Source of the DNA: Neelides folsomi
Lineage: Eukaryota; Arthropoda; Collembola; Neelipleona; Neelidae
Direction of reading: 5' to 3'
Length of the DNA stretch: 64,000 nt
Assembly: GCA_034687125.1 (NCBI GenBank)
Contig: JAQGBZ010000275.1
Span: 21,793-85,792 of the forward strand
The first letter of the stretch is position 1. Each line of letters starts with the position of its first letter. Made by a program: the position numbers and the translations under genes. The notes under the pieces were generated by a model. It ran no database searches and was not told the DNA's origin. It saw only the letters and a program-made list of their open reading frames with translations. Positions 27,620 through 41,200 of this stretch are shown piece by piece.

Positions 27620-29185
27620 TCAAGCTTCTCCATTACTCGCAATCACATCCTGTTCAGTCCGGAAATCGTAGGCGTACTGAGAAATAATCAAATTGGTTAA
27701 TAATTAATCATGAATAAATATAAATAATTCGAATAATTGTAAATTCAATCATGGATTGAATCTTTTTACCTCTCGATCCAATTCACCATGAGTCTTCAAA
27801 TTGAAATTTGGCTTTCTTCCAAGACCACTCTGTGGCTAAGCATAATTGAATGTCAATTTTATATCAAGTTTTAATTGTAAATTCATTATTTATTATTAAA
27901 TTCATTATTATATTTTATCAAATTAATAAATTTGTATCTATTCTTACTGATAAAGCGCCAGATTTTAAATCATCCCTGAGCACAAAAGGAACTCCATCAA
28001 GGCCAGAAAAACTTGACAAGGTGCTATATCTACTATTTTGATTCTGGTGACTGTTGAAGGTGTTGAAGTCATTGTCAGCGTTCTGAGGAACATTTGATGA
28101 ATAGTTTTCGCCCATACCATTTCCATTTGTATCTAAAATATTGTATAAAGTAATTATTTAAATGTAAAATCTTTACGAAGCATAATATCATACAATATCA
28201 CACGATTTCAAGTATTATGTCAATGCACGAATGAATAAAAATTTTAATTTAAATTACGATTTGTTCGAGATATATTTAATCCGTTCATAGAATTCTGAAG
28301 GCTGGGATAAATGGCCGTGGTTGGTGGAGGTGGTGAATTAACACCTGGCATAACCCTGTAATCCAATGATTTATTTTCATTTATAAATGCAAATTATTCA
28401 TATTATTACTCGTGCAAAATATTAAAACTAAAAATGCAAAAAAATATTTTAGATGAATTGTCATTTAAGATAAGGTTGATTAGATAGGAATTTATTTAAC
28501 TCACCCATAACTTAACGATGGAGTTGAAAGCCTCGTAATAGCACTCACTTTCTTTACACAAATGTGCATCCCGTTGATGTCTCTGTAATTAATTAACAAT
28601 GATTAATTTATGTTTTAGGCCAGTCAGGTCAGAAATTTGAAAATAAATGCTTTACCCAATGCGCTCATAGTTATCCGGAGGAGAACCCTTGATCTTGGAA
28701 AGAATGATAAGGTCAACGATTGACTCGACATTGGTGGTGTAATGTGTGAGCTTGAAGCACAGCTGTTTTTTCTTGAATGGCTTTTGACAAGAATCGACGG
28801 TTTGTTGAATGAGCGAATATCCCTCAGGAGGAAGTTCCTTGTCATTGATGATCAAAATGCTTTGAATGACATGTTCGGGTCGCCCTTGTGACCTCGACAG
28901 ACAAATATAACGAGTCACTCTTTTCCAAATCCCATCACGCCACAAATCTGCATCTTGATCTGTATCAAATGTTTTGAGGATCTGAAATAAATAAATAAGT
29001 TTACAAAATATTCAATTCAAATATTACAAACACAATTAAAAATAATTAATTTAAAATTCTTAGAATTGTTCATAAAAGATTTATCACGATGAGTCGCTTA
29101 CGGCATTGTAACCCAACAATACTTTTGGAGGTTCTTCAACAACACAAAGTGCTGTAAGAGAGCGGACAGTGTTGGATTGATACAT
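27620..29185 (-). CDS. MVB12: ESCRT-I subunit MVB12 (multivesicular body subunit 12)
   Basis: Predicted 297-residue ESCRT-I subunit that acts on endosomes in sorting ubiquitinated cargo into multivesicular bodies. Exons: 29185-29102, 28981-28656, 28582-28505, 28355-28258, 28132-27948, 27835-27770 and 27676-27620, all in phase. The N-terminal MABP domain (about residues 10-165) starts after MYQSNTVRSLTALCVVEEPP and contains the characteristic VTRYICLSRSQG, IINDKELPPEGY, KKKQLCFKL and GDINGMHICVKK strands. A disordered linker follows (PPPPTTAIYPSLQN). The C-terminal UMA segment has SGLDGVPFVLRDDLK, KPNFNLKTHGELDRE and YAYDFRTEQ, which anchors it to the ESCRT-I core. Length and domain order match human MVB12A/B (273/319 residues). 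It lies head to head with the folylpolyglutamate synthase gene. Confidence 0.92.
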
Positions 29186-31178
29186 TATTTAATTTGGGTG
29201 GTTCAATTGACAATTGGCAATTTAATCTTAATTGTTAATAAATTAATATAAAGTTTCCAATCTTTGGCTAATTGTCAAAATACTTTGTTTTATAATACAT
29301 CAATTTTACGGCAATTTATAAAATTCTCTCACTGATTATATAAAACTTAAATTTCTACGCTTTAATTCCACCACCCATGGGTCCGAATTAGTTAAAATTA
29401 ATGAGGATTATTTAAACGGAGTTCTAATTAAACGGGGGATGAAAAAAGTGAAGTTCTCATGTGATGCTACTGGGCGGAACCATGAAGCAAATGAGAACTC
29501 AGCCCGGTAAATGCAGTTCTTCAACCTTCAATTCTCAATTCCTCATTCATTCGCAAACAACCAACTAAAGAACGAAACAACCTTCATTATTAAATTAATT
29601 TAATCATCTTTAAACGTCGCAAATTGTGCATCATTGGGTCAAACGAAAATTATTTTAAAGGTAAGGATTTTTATACTATTGGAATTTCATTCATTCGTTT
29701 TACGAGAATGCAAAATGGTTATTTAATCACTTTATATAACACATAGAATAGAGATAGAGGTGTTAGAGCGACTTTAAGCTTAAAGGATTAAAGCTAATGG
29801 GATTTATTCCGATTTATTCTTAGCTGTTTAATATTTTTTTGAAATATCCCTCTTTATCTTTTAATGTTAATTGTCTTTTAGCCTCAGATTATAATACTTG
29901 CAAGCCTAAAAGCAATGCTTGTAAACCCCAAATCATAATGTAAATAAATAAAAAAATTCGATAATCCATATATCTAGAGAAAAGACCTTGACCTGTGACT
30001 TCTTTCCCCCATTTCCTTATTGATTAATATTTTGCTTAAAGCCGATATAAAGCTTATCGTTAGTTGAAATAGTCTTTAACTCATAATTTAATTATCTGAG
30101 ATAACCCATACATTTTAACTTTGTTAATTTGAATTGCTTTATTCTTATTGTTAAATACTCAAAATATTGGCAATCTCCTGTTATTTTCTTTCATTAACTT
30201 TTAACTAAAGTTTTTAAGTTTTTACTGCTTTACCATTTTTACTTTTATAGCAATCTTTCTCACTGACTACATAATTTAACTTCGGTCGTTTGATATAAAC
30301 CTCAAATCTCCCAATACCAATTTTATCATATTTACTTATATTGGTTACATATTTACATTACTAATTACACTAATTAGCTTAATATCCTATATAAGCAAAA
30401 GCAAAAAGAAAGACATTTAAATTTGTCTGAATCAATAAATGATACATTTATAATCGGTCAAGTTTGAAAACTGAAATATGAAAAAGGTAATTAACATATT
30501 TTAAGCTATCCTAAAAGATGATTTAGAGCGTTTAAACATTATCATATCAAATAACCATTCAGTCTTATATTATTTTCTACCATTTTTATGTATTACCATT
30601 AAATTATCTTAAATTTTTATTGCTCTTTGAATAAATGAATGAAAGAGCTCCGCTTGCGGTTATTGTTCTCAATTTTTGCAATAAAAGTGCAGCGAGTTGA
30701 AAATAGTCTTTATGAGATCCCGAGATCAATAAGTATGAAAAAACAACGCTATGGGAAATCACACAAGATTAAATCATGTTTAAACTCGTCTAGACATAAT
30801 AAGCGGAATATTAAATTATCACAATTGAAGTCAGTTTTTATTATCTTTGGACAAACTTCCACCTCGTGCTTCAGCTCAAACAAACAAAAAATAATCTGTA
30901 GATAATTCATAATTCATTATTATCTCAAACTCCAGGGACGGTCATTTATTTTATGAATGACTGAACTTCGTTCAATTACTATCAACTTTAATCGATATAG
31001 ATACCCTCCACGTGCTTTGTTTCTCTTACCCTTCCGTGCACTGACAATGACTCTTCACTGTCCTCACTCCTTCATTTTCACCATTATTGTTTAATGTTGG
31101 CCATTATCTCCATATATGTATTTATGTTTATTAAGCTTGTGTCGTATATTAACTATTGATTATTTTACTTTTTTTTAG
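29186..31178. promoter_or_regulatory. Divergent promoter region and 5' intron between MVB12 and FPGS
   Basis: Two genes start outward from this region. A probable non-coding first exon of the FPGS transcript ends near 29660 (TTTTAAAG|GTAAGG), with an intron running to the acceptor TTTTTTTAG at 31178. No other gene was recognised in the AT-rich interior. Confidence 0.4.
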
Positions 31179-31382
31179 GTCCAAGCTTTCATTGAGGCGA
31201 GAGTCGTTGACAAAATACGTCGGTTCCCCTCCCAAGGAATTTCTACATCCAATTCACTTAATTCACTCCAATACACCTCACCGAATACGAATAGAATCCT
31301 GAGCTCGGCACGGAGGGGTTTTCCTTCATCTCTCCGTCTCTTCCATTCCCTCGTCGTTCGCCCAGGAGGAAAGGACATCACA

Positions 31383-33962
31383 ATGGCCTGCTCAAAAGGA
31401 ATTTCCATTTCTAAAATGACAACTGATCGGATTAATCTTTTACACGATCGGCGTGACCTGATTGACCTGGAAATCAAAAGACCTCAAATTGAACATTTTT
31501 CCAAAAGGACATTTTCGGTAAATTTTTCAACCATTACTATTACAATTATTTACATACAATTACTTAATAATTTTATTAACATTGAATTTTGTTCCAAAGG
31601 CATATTACTTGCTGATTTCTTAATTTATAAATTATTTTAAGGACGCGATTCAAGTTTTAAATTCACTCCAAACGAATATAAGCATCAGAGTGGCTCTACA
31701 AAAAGACCGGTCGATCCTCAATTCGTATAGTTTACCCGGTACGATTAAATTCCTCGAAAGGGCCGGAACGAACATTGAAGATCTCGACGCCCTTAATGTT
31801 ATTCATGTGGCAGGGACGAAGGGAAAAGGCTCAACTTGTGCTTTTATTGAGTCGATCCTTCGCCATGCAGGACTCCGAACCGGCTTCTTTTCCTCTCCTC
31901 ATCTCGTAACTGTGAGGGAAAGGATACGAATCGACGGGAAACCAATTTCGAAAGAACATTTCACTAAATCATTTTTTGATACTTACGATAAGCTTGACAA
32001 GTTAAAGGTTTGTTGATTAATATAATCCATTTGTTAAGAACCATAATTATAGGTCTATATTATGTAATGTTAATTTGTATTTGGTATTTTATAGGAAAAT
32101 GATGAAGATATGCCGGCATATTTTCGATTCCTCACCATTATGGCATTTAATGTATTCTTGGAACTAGAAGTTGATGTGGCAATTATTGAAGTGGGGATTG
32201 GAGGGCTTTACGATTCAACGAACATTATTAGGTAACGTAATATGGCCCATATATTACAGATATATTTGTTTAGTTAAATTATTGCCAATACTGAGAACGC
32301 ATTTTTATTTGCTGATTCCTCACTTTGGTTCTCGGTATGAATATTTGACCTCAATAATTTATAAAATCAAATTATTAATGGAGCTAACCATAAATAATTA
32401 TATAATTGAATATGATTTTCAAACTAATGAACGATGCTTCATAACAATTGTCAAATCTACGAATTCTTATGTAAAAACAAGCGCTAAACGACAATAAGCG
32501 TTGATTTGATTTTCATGATAGGAATCCTAAAGTGGTCGGAATCACTTCATTAGGTCTCGAACATCAGAGCATTCTTGGAGAAACCCTAGAAGAAATCGCT
32601 TTACAGAAAGCTGGTATTATGAAATCCGGGTGCCCCATATTCACCGTAGATTCCCATCCTCCGAATATTGAAGCAATTCTGAGGGAGAAAGCCACTCAAA
32701 TCAATGTAAAATTTTCATTCATTCAAAAGGTTTTATAAGGAGATTAAGCTCGGGAGATTAATGATGTGTTTGATTGATTCAGAGCCCGTTTTTCATTTCT
32801 CCTCCTCTTTGGGATTACAACGAAGTGATTGATTTGGGGATCGATGACGGAGTTGTCTCAAGGCTGAATGCAAGTTTGGCCCTTCAAATGGCCAATGCTT
32901 TTCTTTCTCAAACATTCCAAGACAAGCTCGATTTCAAACTGATTGATGGGACAAAAGTGAAATATGAACACGGTGTCGCATATCCGCTTCTTCCTTGGCA
33001 TCAAACTGGACTTGAATACACGTCGTGGCCAGGAAGATTCCAAGTAACTCATTTATTAATAATTAATAATTTAATTAAGCCTTGTTTTCTTAAATCACAT
33101 GTTTTTTAACGTTTTGAATTAGGTTCTGCATTTAAATGAAAGCTTGACACTTTACATGGACGGTGGACATACAATAGACAGTTTAGAAGCTACAAGGAAA
33201 TGGTATTTCTTCATGACCCCTTCTGTGTCATTGAGAATCCTCGTGTTTCATGTGACAGGAGATAGAAATTTACATGAGCTCCTTGCACCATTCGCAGAAG
33301 GGAATAATTTCGATTTGATCATTTTCTGTCCTATTGGCATTTCGGCTGACCTTGCTTCCAAATTCAAATTGTCATCTGAATCTTGTAAGTTTATCCATTT
33401 ATCATAAAAGTATACTGTAATATTTACTTACCTACTTATACCATTTCTATTTAAACATTTAGTATTGAAATAGATAATATTTTAGAATATTTTTATTATA
33501 AGTAGTGGATTTGGAATAGTAGATTCATGGATAGTTATCAGTAGATTCATGTAATTTTTGCTTTTAGTTAACTGGTTGGAAGTCAGCCAAGGAGCAGAAA
33601 TTTTAACAAAATGTAATCTCATGAATGAAGTGTGGAATAGTTTTCCAAATCAACAAACTCCATCCAAGATTTTCTCCTCAGTGAATGAATGTTTGGACTA
33701 TCTCATGTCTTTATCTTATTTTGAACTTAACAAGAGCGAGGAAGCGTCAGTGGCTTCTGACTCGGGCGATGACCAACAAGCAGAGCCTTCAAAAGAACAA
33801 GAAAAAACCACCAACTCTCTGAATCTTTTAGAGGAACCAAAAGAGAAAGAAGGCGGAAATCAATTCCCAAAAGTGTATAGAGGTGTCAATGTTCTAGTCA
33901 CCGGCTCAATTCATTTTGTTGGTTCTTTTTTAACACTCCTCGACCCGAATCTCAAAAATTAA
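31383..33962 (+). CDS. FPGS: Folylpolyglutamate synthase
   Basis: Predicted 579-residue ATP-dependent ligase that adds gamma-linked glutamates to reduced folates and so retains them in cytosol and mitochondria. Exons: 31383-31517, 31642-32007, 32095-32231, 32522-32705, 32783-33043, 33123-33384 and 33568-33962, all in phase. The P-loop is VAGTKGKGST (about residues 101-110). Mur-ligase-family blocks follow: EVGIGGLYDSTNIIR, GLEHQSILGETLEEIALQKAGI, TSWPGRFQ and MDGGHTIDSLEA (about 373-384). Length is close to human FPGS (587). The last exon adds a Glu/Ser-rich insert of about 60 residues before the conserved NVLVTGSIHFVG strand. The first exon is open in frame upstream of ATG31383 to its acceptor at 31179 (see findings). 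The gene converges on NTE. Confidence 0.94.
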
Positions 33963-35274
33963 TAGAATCATTGTATTTTAGAAAGTTACCTTTTGCTATT
34001 CATGTTAAAGTTATCAGATAATTGTTAATACAGAAGTTTCATTTTTAAAGTATTTCAGTGTTTCATTACAATTTGGTTACCAATTTCAACTAATTTGAAT
34101 TTAAATCGTTTCTAATATCGTTATATAATTTTTATTATGACCAATTCTTTCTCTGCAATTAGGAAACTAAAAGTGATACTTAAATCTAATTAAATTGTAA
34201 GAATAATCCTATTGTAAATAATTAAGAGTTTTATACAGGGAAATGTAAACGAAAAGTATTGTCTATTCAGGTTATGCTGGTTTTAGCCGCAATATTTCTT
34301 CTTCGACCCTATGCATTGACATTCACAGATCATGAGATTTTAAAAAAGTTCAAAGGTTGAATTAAATATATAAATCTTTAATATTTCCGCAAAATTCATT
34401 TTAGTTGTAAACCATAGTATAAAATAGTTTTATATTATAAAGCTTATTGAGCATTTTTGGAAGCTTTTTAAATTGGCATCTACAAATTTATACTTTATAT
34501 TATAATTATATATTTCGCATTTAATTATTTAACTGAGTTAATTGTAATTTGACTAAATTTGACACTAGTATCAATGAGGAAATTAATATTTCATCAATTA
34601 TAATTAATAACCTTCACATAACAAACTAAATGAGTTCCAAAACACAGACAGGTAAATTGTAATAATTATACTTTTTTAAATACCTAAATAACAATTAATA
34701 TTTGGAATGACTGATAAAGATAAGTGCTTAAATAATAATTAATATAAATAAACAAATATATTGTATGCCATTTGCATGTGAAGTAAATATTTAAAATTAG
34801 AAAAACAATCAGCCGCCTAATAAAACCTTTAACCGGAAAATGTATTATTTGTAGAATCAATAAACTAATAAATGATTAAATAAGTATATTGCTTATACCA
34901 TTTAATCATGCTAAATAATTAACAACGATCATTTGACATGAATCATAAAATTGTCAACATAATCGATTTTTTCATCTTTGTCTAGTGAACATTCAAGGTT
35001 GCCGTTTCTCAAGATTGCTAGATAGAAATAAACGATCTAATAAATTATCAAACATATTAAGAATTCCCTAATAAAGTGTGCAATAGCACACAAACATGAC
35101 ATGAAATAATAACATATAAATATTATACCTATTTAAAACACTTTAAAAGTAAATAGGTAGAAATAGTAAATTAGAATTAGGAACTCATTAAAAAATCTAC
35201 AATAGGGCTAAAATATTATGTACAATTGAATACATAAAAGTAAATAGAGTAATTGAAAAATAATAAAAATGGAT
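33963..35274. other. Intergenic spacer between convergent FPGS and NTE genes
   Basis: AT-rich, holding the 3' untranslated regions of both genes. One short open frame at 34274-34360 is listed separately. Nothing else recognised. Confidence 0.55.
34274..34360 (+). CDS. Possible 28-residue hydrophobic peptide or terminal exon
   Basis: ATG at 34274 opens a short frame with a hydrophobic helix (MLVLAAIFLLRPYAL) and a charged tail ending KKFKG. It lies directly after an acceptor-like TTCAG. Its amino-acid pattern is more protein-like than the flanking AT-rich DNA. No partner exon or homologue recognised; it may be chance. Confidence 0.15.
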   Translation: MLVLAAIFLLRPYALTFTDHEILKKFKG

Positions 35275-38200
35275 TTAGTACGAATATTCGTTTCCGTCTC
35301 TCTCGGTGTTTGCGTAAAATCTTCCTCCTAAATTTCCACCAGTGATAACGTTAAGGATCGATCCTCCCTTCATCATCCCATCAAAATAAGTTTTACCGTG
35401 ATTATATCCAACATCCTACAAAAATCAATAAAACACATTTAATTCCATGATATAGCTATAATAATGAAATTTAATGATAGCTTAAGAATTTTATAATAAA
35501 AAATAACTGACCTTAATTTCATCGAAACTTCCAAACTGCAGAGTTTTGTACTTGTCAATGGGCGGACGAACATAATGACAATAATCACTATTCCTCACTT
35601 CCTCCAACTGACGAACACAAGAGACGTAGGCGAGTCTCGATTGGATGTCAGGGAGATTTGGTACTTTGACTGGAATCGATCGAAAATGACTCGTCCATCT
35701 GACCCATAGAAGCCACCAGCCCGAGAGAGAGTCACCGTAATTTGTGAGATCCGTGTCATCTTGCGATCCGACATCGACTGCTAAAATATATCTCGCACCC
35801 CTCCCTCTCATTACATCGGCTAAATCAGACAAACTTGAGTTAAAATAAAGCTCAAACTTATTTTATTGGAATATTTGTATGATTTTACGATAAATTAGAT
35901 AATCTGTGAATCAAAGGCTCGGTTGACAAATGTAAAAATGATCAAAATTAAAAAGTCGTTTGGATTTATTAAACTCTCTTAATTGAGAATTATAAGAGAG
36001 CTGTTACAAAATAATAATTAATTATAAAAAATAAAGTCCCTTAAACCTGGCACATTGTTGACGTAACAGCCATCAATTAATAAATGGTTATCTTCGTCCG
36101 GCATTGGGGGCAATATACCAGCTATCGTCATGCTGGCTCTGATATATCGCCATAATACACCTGTTGTCCAATTATGAGGAAAAATGGTATAATAGCTTTC
36201 CTACAAACGAAATCCTCAACAAGGATCCCATTTGTATTTTTCATTAAACTAAAATACTCTAAATCTGCAATTTTGTAAATGTATTCATTCTGGCATTGTA
36301 ATTTTGGCATTGAAAATACGGAAAGTTTATCTCTGTAAAGTTGAGCATTGGAAGGTAAGAACAGTCAAAGAAGAACAAAACATTTTAAATATGAAATTAT
36401 GAACTATTTTCGTATTTAGTAAGTAAATTCAAGTCCTATTAGCTAAATGAGTATAAATCGTGAATTTCTAAATTGCGTGTAAATTCTAAATATTCATTTA
36501 AAAGTAATTAAATTAGTAAATTCAATCAGTCCCGTAAAATGCACCAAATATGAACGAAAGTGCAAGTTCTGCTTGTGACTTGTGACACATTGGGAAAAAC
36601 AAAAGACCCGAGACAGATGACGAAGAAGGTCAAAGCTCAAAACCATGTCAGCCATGAGAGAACAAAAAATGACTAAATCTAAATTTCATTATCAACCGAG
36701 CCATTTCAAGAAACGTTATTATAAATATAAAGATTAAATAAGACCTGGGAGATTATTGACATAACCACCATCAAGTAAAAGGTGGCTGTCAGTTGGGTCG
36801 CATAAAGGCGGCTAAATTCAAAAAAAGCAAAACGTGAATCATCAGGTCTTGTATTTCTTTTGTATTTTAAAAGAGTACCATGTAGCCCGAGAGCGACATC
36901 GAGGCCCGAACATAGCGCCAAAGAGATCCTATCATTGTCACCAAAACATTCGTTATTCCTATCTTTTATTATTATATTCATCATAAAATTCATATATTTC
37001 AACATACGAACTTAAAATTGAAAAAATAAAGGCCATCTTAAACAGCAATTAACAAATTAGTTTACTTTTTATATAAATAATATATACGAATTTTAAAATA
37101 TCAAAAGTTATACAATTCTGTATGAACACCCTTGAATGCATAAAACATTAAGAAACAAACGAGCAATTATAAAATCTCGTTAATTAAACAAAGGAAAATT
37201 TTAAAAGGGTGAAGGAAAGATAAATTTTAAATATCTTATAATAAGAGCATGTTTGTTATTAAAATTAATTAATTTACAAATATTTGGAAAATGATAAAGA
37301 GAAAATAAGTTATTCTTAATCATAGTTAGCAATATCTTTGAACTTCCAGTTTCAGATAGGAAAAATGAAGGATTGAGAAAATATTAAAAAGTTGAAATAA
37401 GTTTGCATTTTATCATTATCAGCTCTGCCGAGTTGAAAAAGTTCAAAGCAAAGCTTAAGCAGATAAAAAATTCATTCAATCAACATAAACTTTGATCTCG
37501 ACTACTTAAGATCCTAGAAATAATCATAAATAAATACGTGTAGCATAAATCCTATGTAATTTGTATTGAAGCTCAAACACAAAAATAACAATCTCTTCAA
37601 CTTAAATCCTTACCATGTGTATGCATCCTCATAGTGCTAGCTGAGATATCCGTCGTAATTGTAAAGTATGGGAGCCAAAGATCTTCAATTTGAACATCAG
37701 CAAATGTATCTTTAATAGATTGATTAAAAACTGCTCCTGTGAACATTGACGTGACTGGATATGTCAAATCAACTATATGTCTCCACCATTGGGTAGTTTT
37801 CTATACAATTCAAACCAACATCAAATTAATTCAGAAATTAAATTAATTATAATTAAATGCCAAATAACTTTATTAAAGTTTTATCAATAAGATAAACTAA
37901 ACAATAAGCTAATTGTGCTTTTTATTACCCTTGCCCATTCTCTCGCTTTTTGTGTCATTGTTGTAACATTTCTTTCTGAACACCAAAGAGCTCCCATAAA
38001 AGCTCCAATGCTTACCCCTCCAACCATATCGATAGGAATTCCCGCTTCCTAATTAATAAAAAGAATATAATTAATTAATTCCATTAACCCGTTTTTAATT
38101 ATAATTAAAATCTTAATTAGTGAATGAATTTACTTGTATAGCTTTGATCATTCCCACGTGTGCTGCTCCTCTTGCTCCTCCACCTCCAAGAACAAGTCCA

Positions 38201-41200
38201 ACAGAAGTTCCCGTCAACCATCTGGCAAGTCGAGAGAAATCGGAATGGACGTTTGCTTCAGTTCCGAAAAGAATACTTGAATAATAATCCGATCTCATTG
38301 CCTTCTTAGAAAACACTCTTTTCGGACATTGTAGATGATGATGAGAAGAACACCAACTACGGGCATTGAGCCATGCAGCTGTGTTCTTTGGACGTTCTCC
38401 TCCTTCTTTGTGAAGAAGTACAAGTTCTTTTTGTGTTCGAATAGAAAGATGCTCAAGTTGTTTCTCCACTTTCCCAATCGTCGGTTCTTTGTCTCCTATA
38501 CAAACGATGAGAATGCAATCTGCTTGTCTGATACAGATCTGTGTCCATAATGTCATTGTTTGATCGCATTGGTAAATCACAATTCGATGTTTGTCTTCTT
38601 GTTGGGCGAGCCACGAATTGAGACGGAATTCATTTGGCGATTCCATAATGTTGTTCCCTAATGTTCTTTTCACATAGTCAGAGGTCAAACGAAGAGCGCT
38701 ACCTACAATTAAAATTTTTAAAAATTAAAATTCTATTCATTATTTATGTAAAAACAATGTAAAGTATTTCTGGAGTTAGTAATACAATTATCTAATTTAT
38801 CAGAACTTACCAATAGAGCTTAGCGAATGGATGAGTTCGAAAGTGAAAGCAGAAAGAGGAACGTCATCAGTTACAGAGATGACAGCAACTGTTGAGAAAT
38901 TGACATGTGCTGGTTTACTGTCAATTGCAGCGGCAGACGAAGGACCGACAGTCGGCTGCTGCCATGAACCAAGTATCCGATGTCCCAACAAATTAATAAG
39001 ACGACTAACAACGATTGGATATTTCAACTTAATGGCATTGAGAAGGCCTTCTGGTAATTTGGCCAATTCCGTATCCCTCACAGCCATCACTGTCGTACTT
39101 CTTGGATGACAAGTCAAAGTCTCAACCTAAAAAATTCATTCAATCATTTATTTAAGAAAACCAGATCAAAAATTTCTCCAAAAATGTTTAAATTCAACCA
39201 AAAAGTTTAAAACTATTCAAATTAATAGCAATTTCTTACAATTCCGACTAGATCTCCTCGTCCATATTCACCAACAAGTTGTTTTTTCCCATCATTTCTC
39301 GTAATGACAGATCGGAGTCGACCGGATAAAAGAATATAAGTACAATCGGATTCTTGATCTTGTTTATAAAGTGCACGACCACTTTCCAAGAAAAGCCAAT
39401 CCATGGCAAAATCAATTTGTCTCACAAAAGGGCTCAGACGCTTCACCACTAAATGAGCGACGTGAAGAACCGCTTTTGGTTTTTGTGTTATAATGCTGAA
39501 TAAAAAATTAATTTAATTAAATCTTTAACCAATTCTAATTTATAAATATACAGATACGAGTAATGGATCTTCAGTCCTCACTTGTAAAAATTTGATGAAC
39601 TAATGGTGGCAATTCGAGTGTTGAGTCGAGCTCGAATTGTGAAAACTGAAGGTTCGCCAGTCAAAACTGCCAATGCTCCCACAAATTCTCCTTTTCCAGC
39701 CACATACATGTGAATATCTCGATCATTCTCGTGTTGAGAAAGTGACAACAATCCGGTTACAACATAAACAAGCCCACAGTCATGAGAGCTATCTTCTTTG
39801 ACCAGATAAGCACCTTTGGGTACATCCCTTATATGAATCACATCTTTAATTAATTCCTCATCTTCCAGCCCAAGGTTCATTTTAAACGCTTCAATAGCTC
39901 TTGTCATAGTATCTTCACTCGACTCGACATCTTCGTCTTTTTCCGCCATGAAATCATCAATAAAGTCACCCGGGTCGTAACTTGACCCTCCGGCGAAAAT
40001 TCCTCTTTCAGAATATAAAAGCTGACTTCGATGTGAAGATGAACTTCCCATATAGAATCCAGGGTCGGAATGTTGACTTCCGATGATGGGAATTGGAGCA
40101 CTATGCCGCTTCTTTAATCGCTCTGTCTCTGTAACAGTAGAATCATTACAAGTTCCAATCCATTAAGCAAAGCAATTTGTGAAAATATCTATAGATAGAA
40201 ATTTAGAATGTTTATTGAGAAAAAGGAATAAAAATTACCCTCTTCCGGCTCTAGAACTTCTATTGAAGGCAAGATATGTAAGCAAAGCAAAGAATTTAGT
40301 TTCTGTTCAATTAAAGCTAAAAGTGAAATCCTGGTCCGTTTTACCTGGTGTGAATCGATTTGTTCTGTAATCTTCTTTTCTCCCATTGGCCATTCTTGAC
40401 GCGTTGAAGTTTGAAAAAACGCTCTTTTTTCTTCCTGTCGTCGCCACCAGCTCGGCACTCAAACCGAGATGTTGATGGAGAGCTGTAAACGTCACCCGAT
40501 GAAGTCTAACCATAATAATTTGAATAACCCGGACAAAGGTTTCCGGATATTGCTCGAAAACTTCTCTAAATGCGGAAACTGGGAGTTTGAGAACTACGGA
40601 ATCATCGAGGGCTTGGGCCGAAACAGTTTTAAACGGCTGTGTATGACCCTATTTAATTTAATTAATCATTAGTATTAAAGCCTTACATTACCAGTGGTAC
40701 AATTAAACATGTCAATAGCCATGTCAGTTAAACTACCAGAACTTGTGTACTCATTGTAATAAGGTAGAAGAGAATAATGTGAAAGATTAGCTAATGAAAT
40801 AATGAATGTTAAAACTCATAAAAACTGACCGTGAGAACATCCGTGAAACTGAGTAGCGATGCAATTGATTCCCCTTCTTTGACTACTTTGAGGGAAATGG
40901 TTGAACCATCACATTCTGTGATGAATACATTCAGCACTCCACTTTGAACTACGTAAAAATTTTCATCGCTCTCCCCTATAAATTCAAAATAAAAATTTTA
41001 ATTCAAATTCAATTCACTGAAAAGAAGAGATATATCTTATAATAATTAAAATAAGTGTTCAATCAATTTAAATTAAATAAGGACCAATTTGGAAGAGGAA
41101 TTCTCCAGCTGCAACATGAGTTGTTTGCATATGCTTGCAAAGTTCAAGGAACAACGGTCTTTCGAAAATCCCAAACATTCTAAAAATAAAACGTAATGAG

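Noticed and set aside
30639..30905. 88-codon plus-strand frame considered as an upstream FPGS coding exon
   Set aside because: No usable phase-0 donor that leads to the acceptor at 31178, and composition is like the surrounding intron.
40683..40745. Possible extra NTE exon encoding [15 protein letters not shown]
   Set aside because: Its phases (in and out) cannot join the flanking exons 40975-40830 and 40648-40345, which already join perfectly to match the family sequence.
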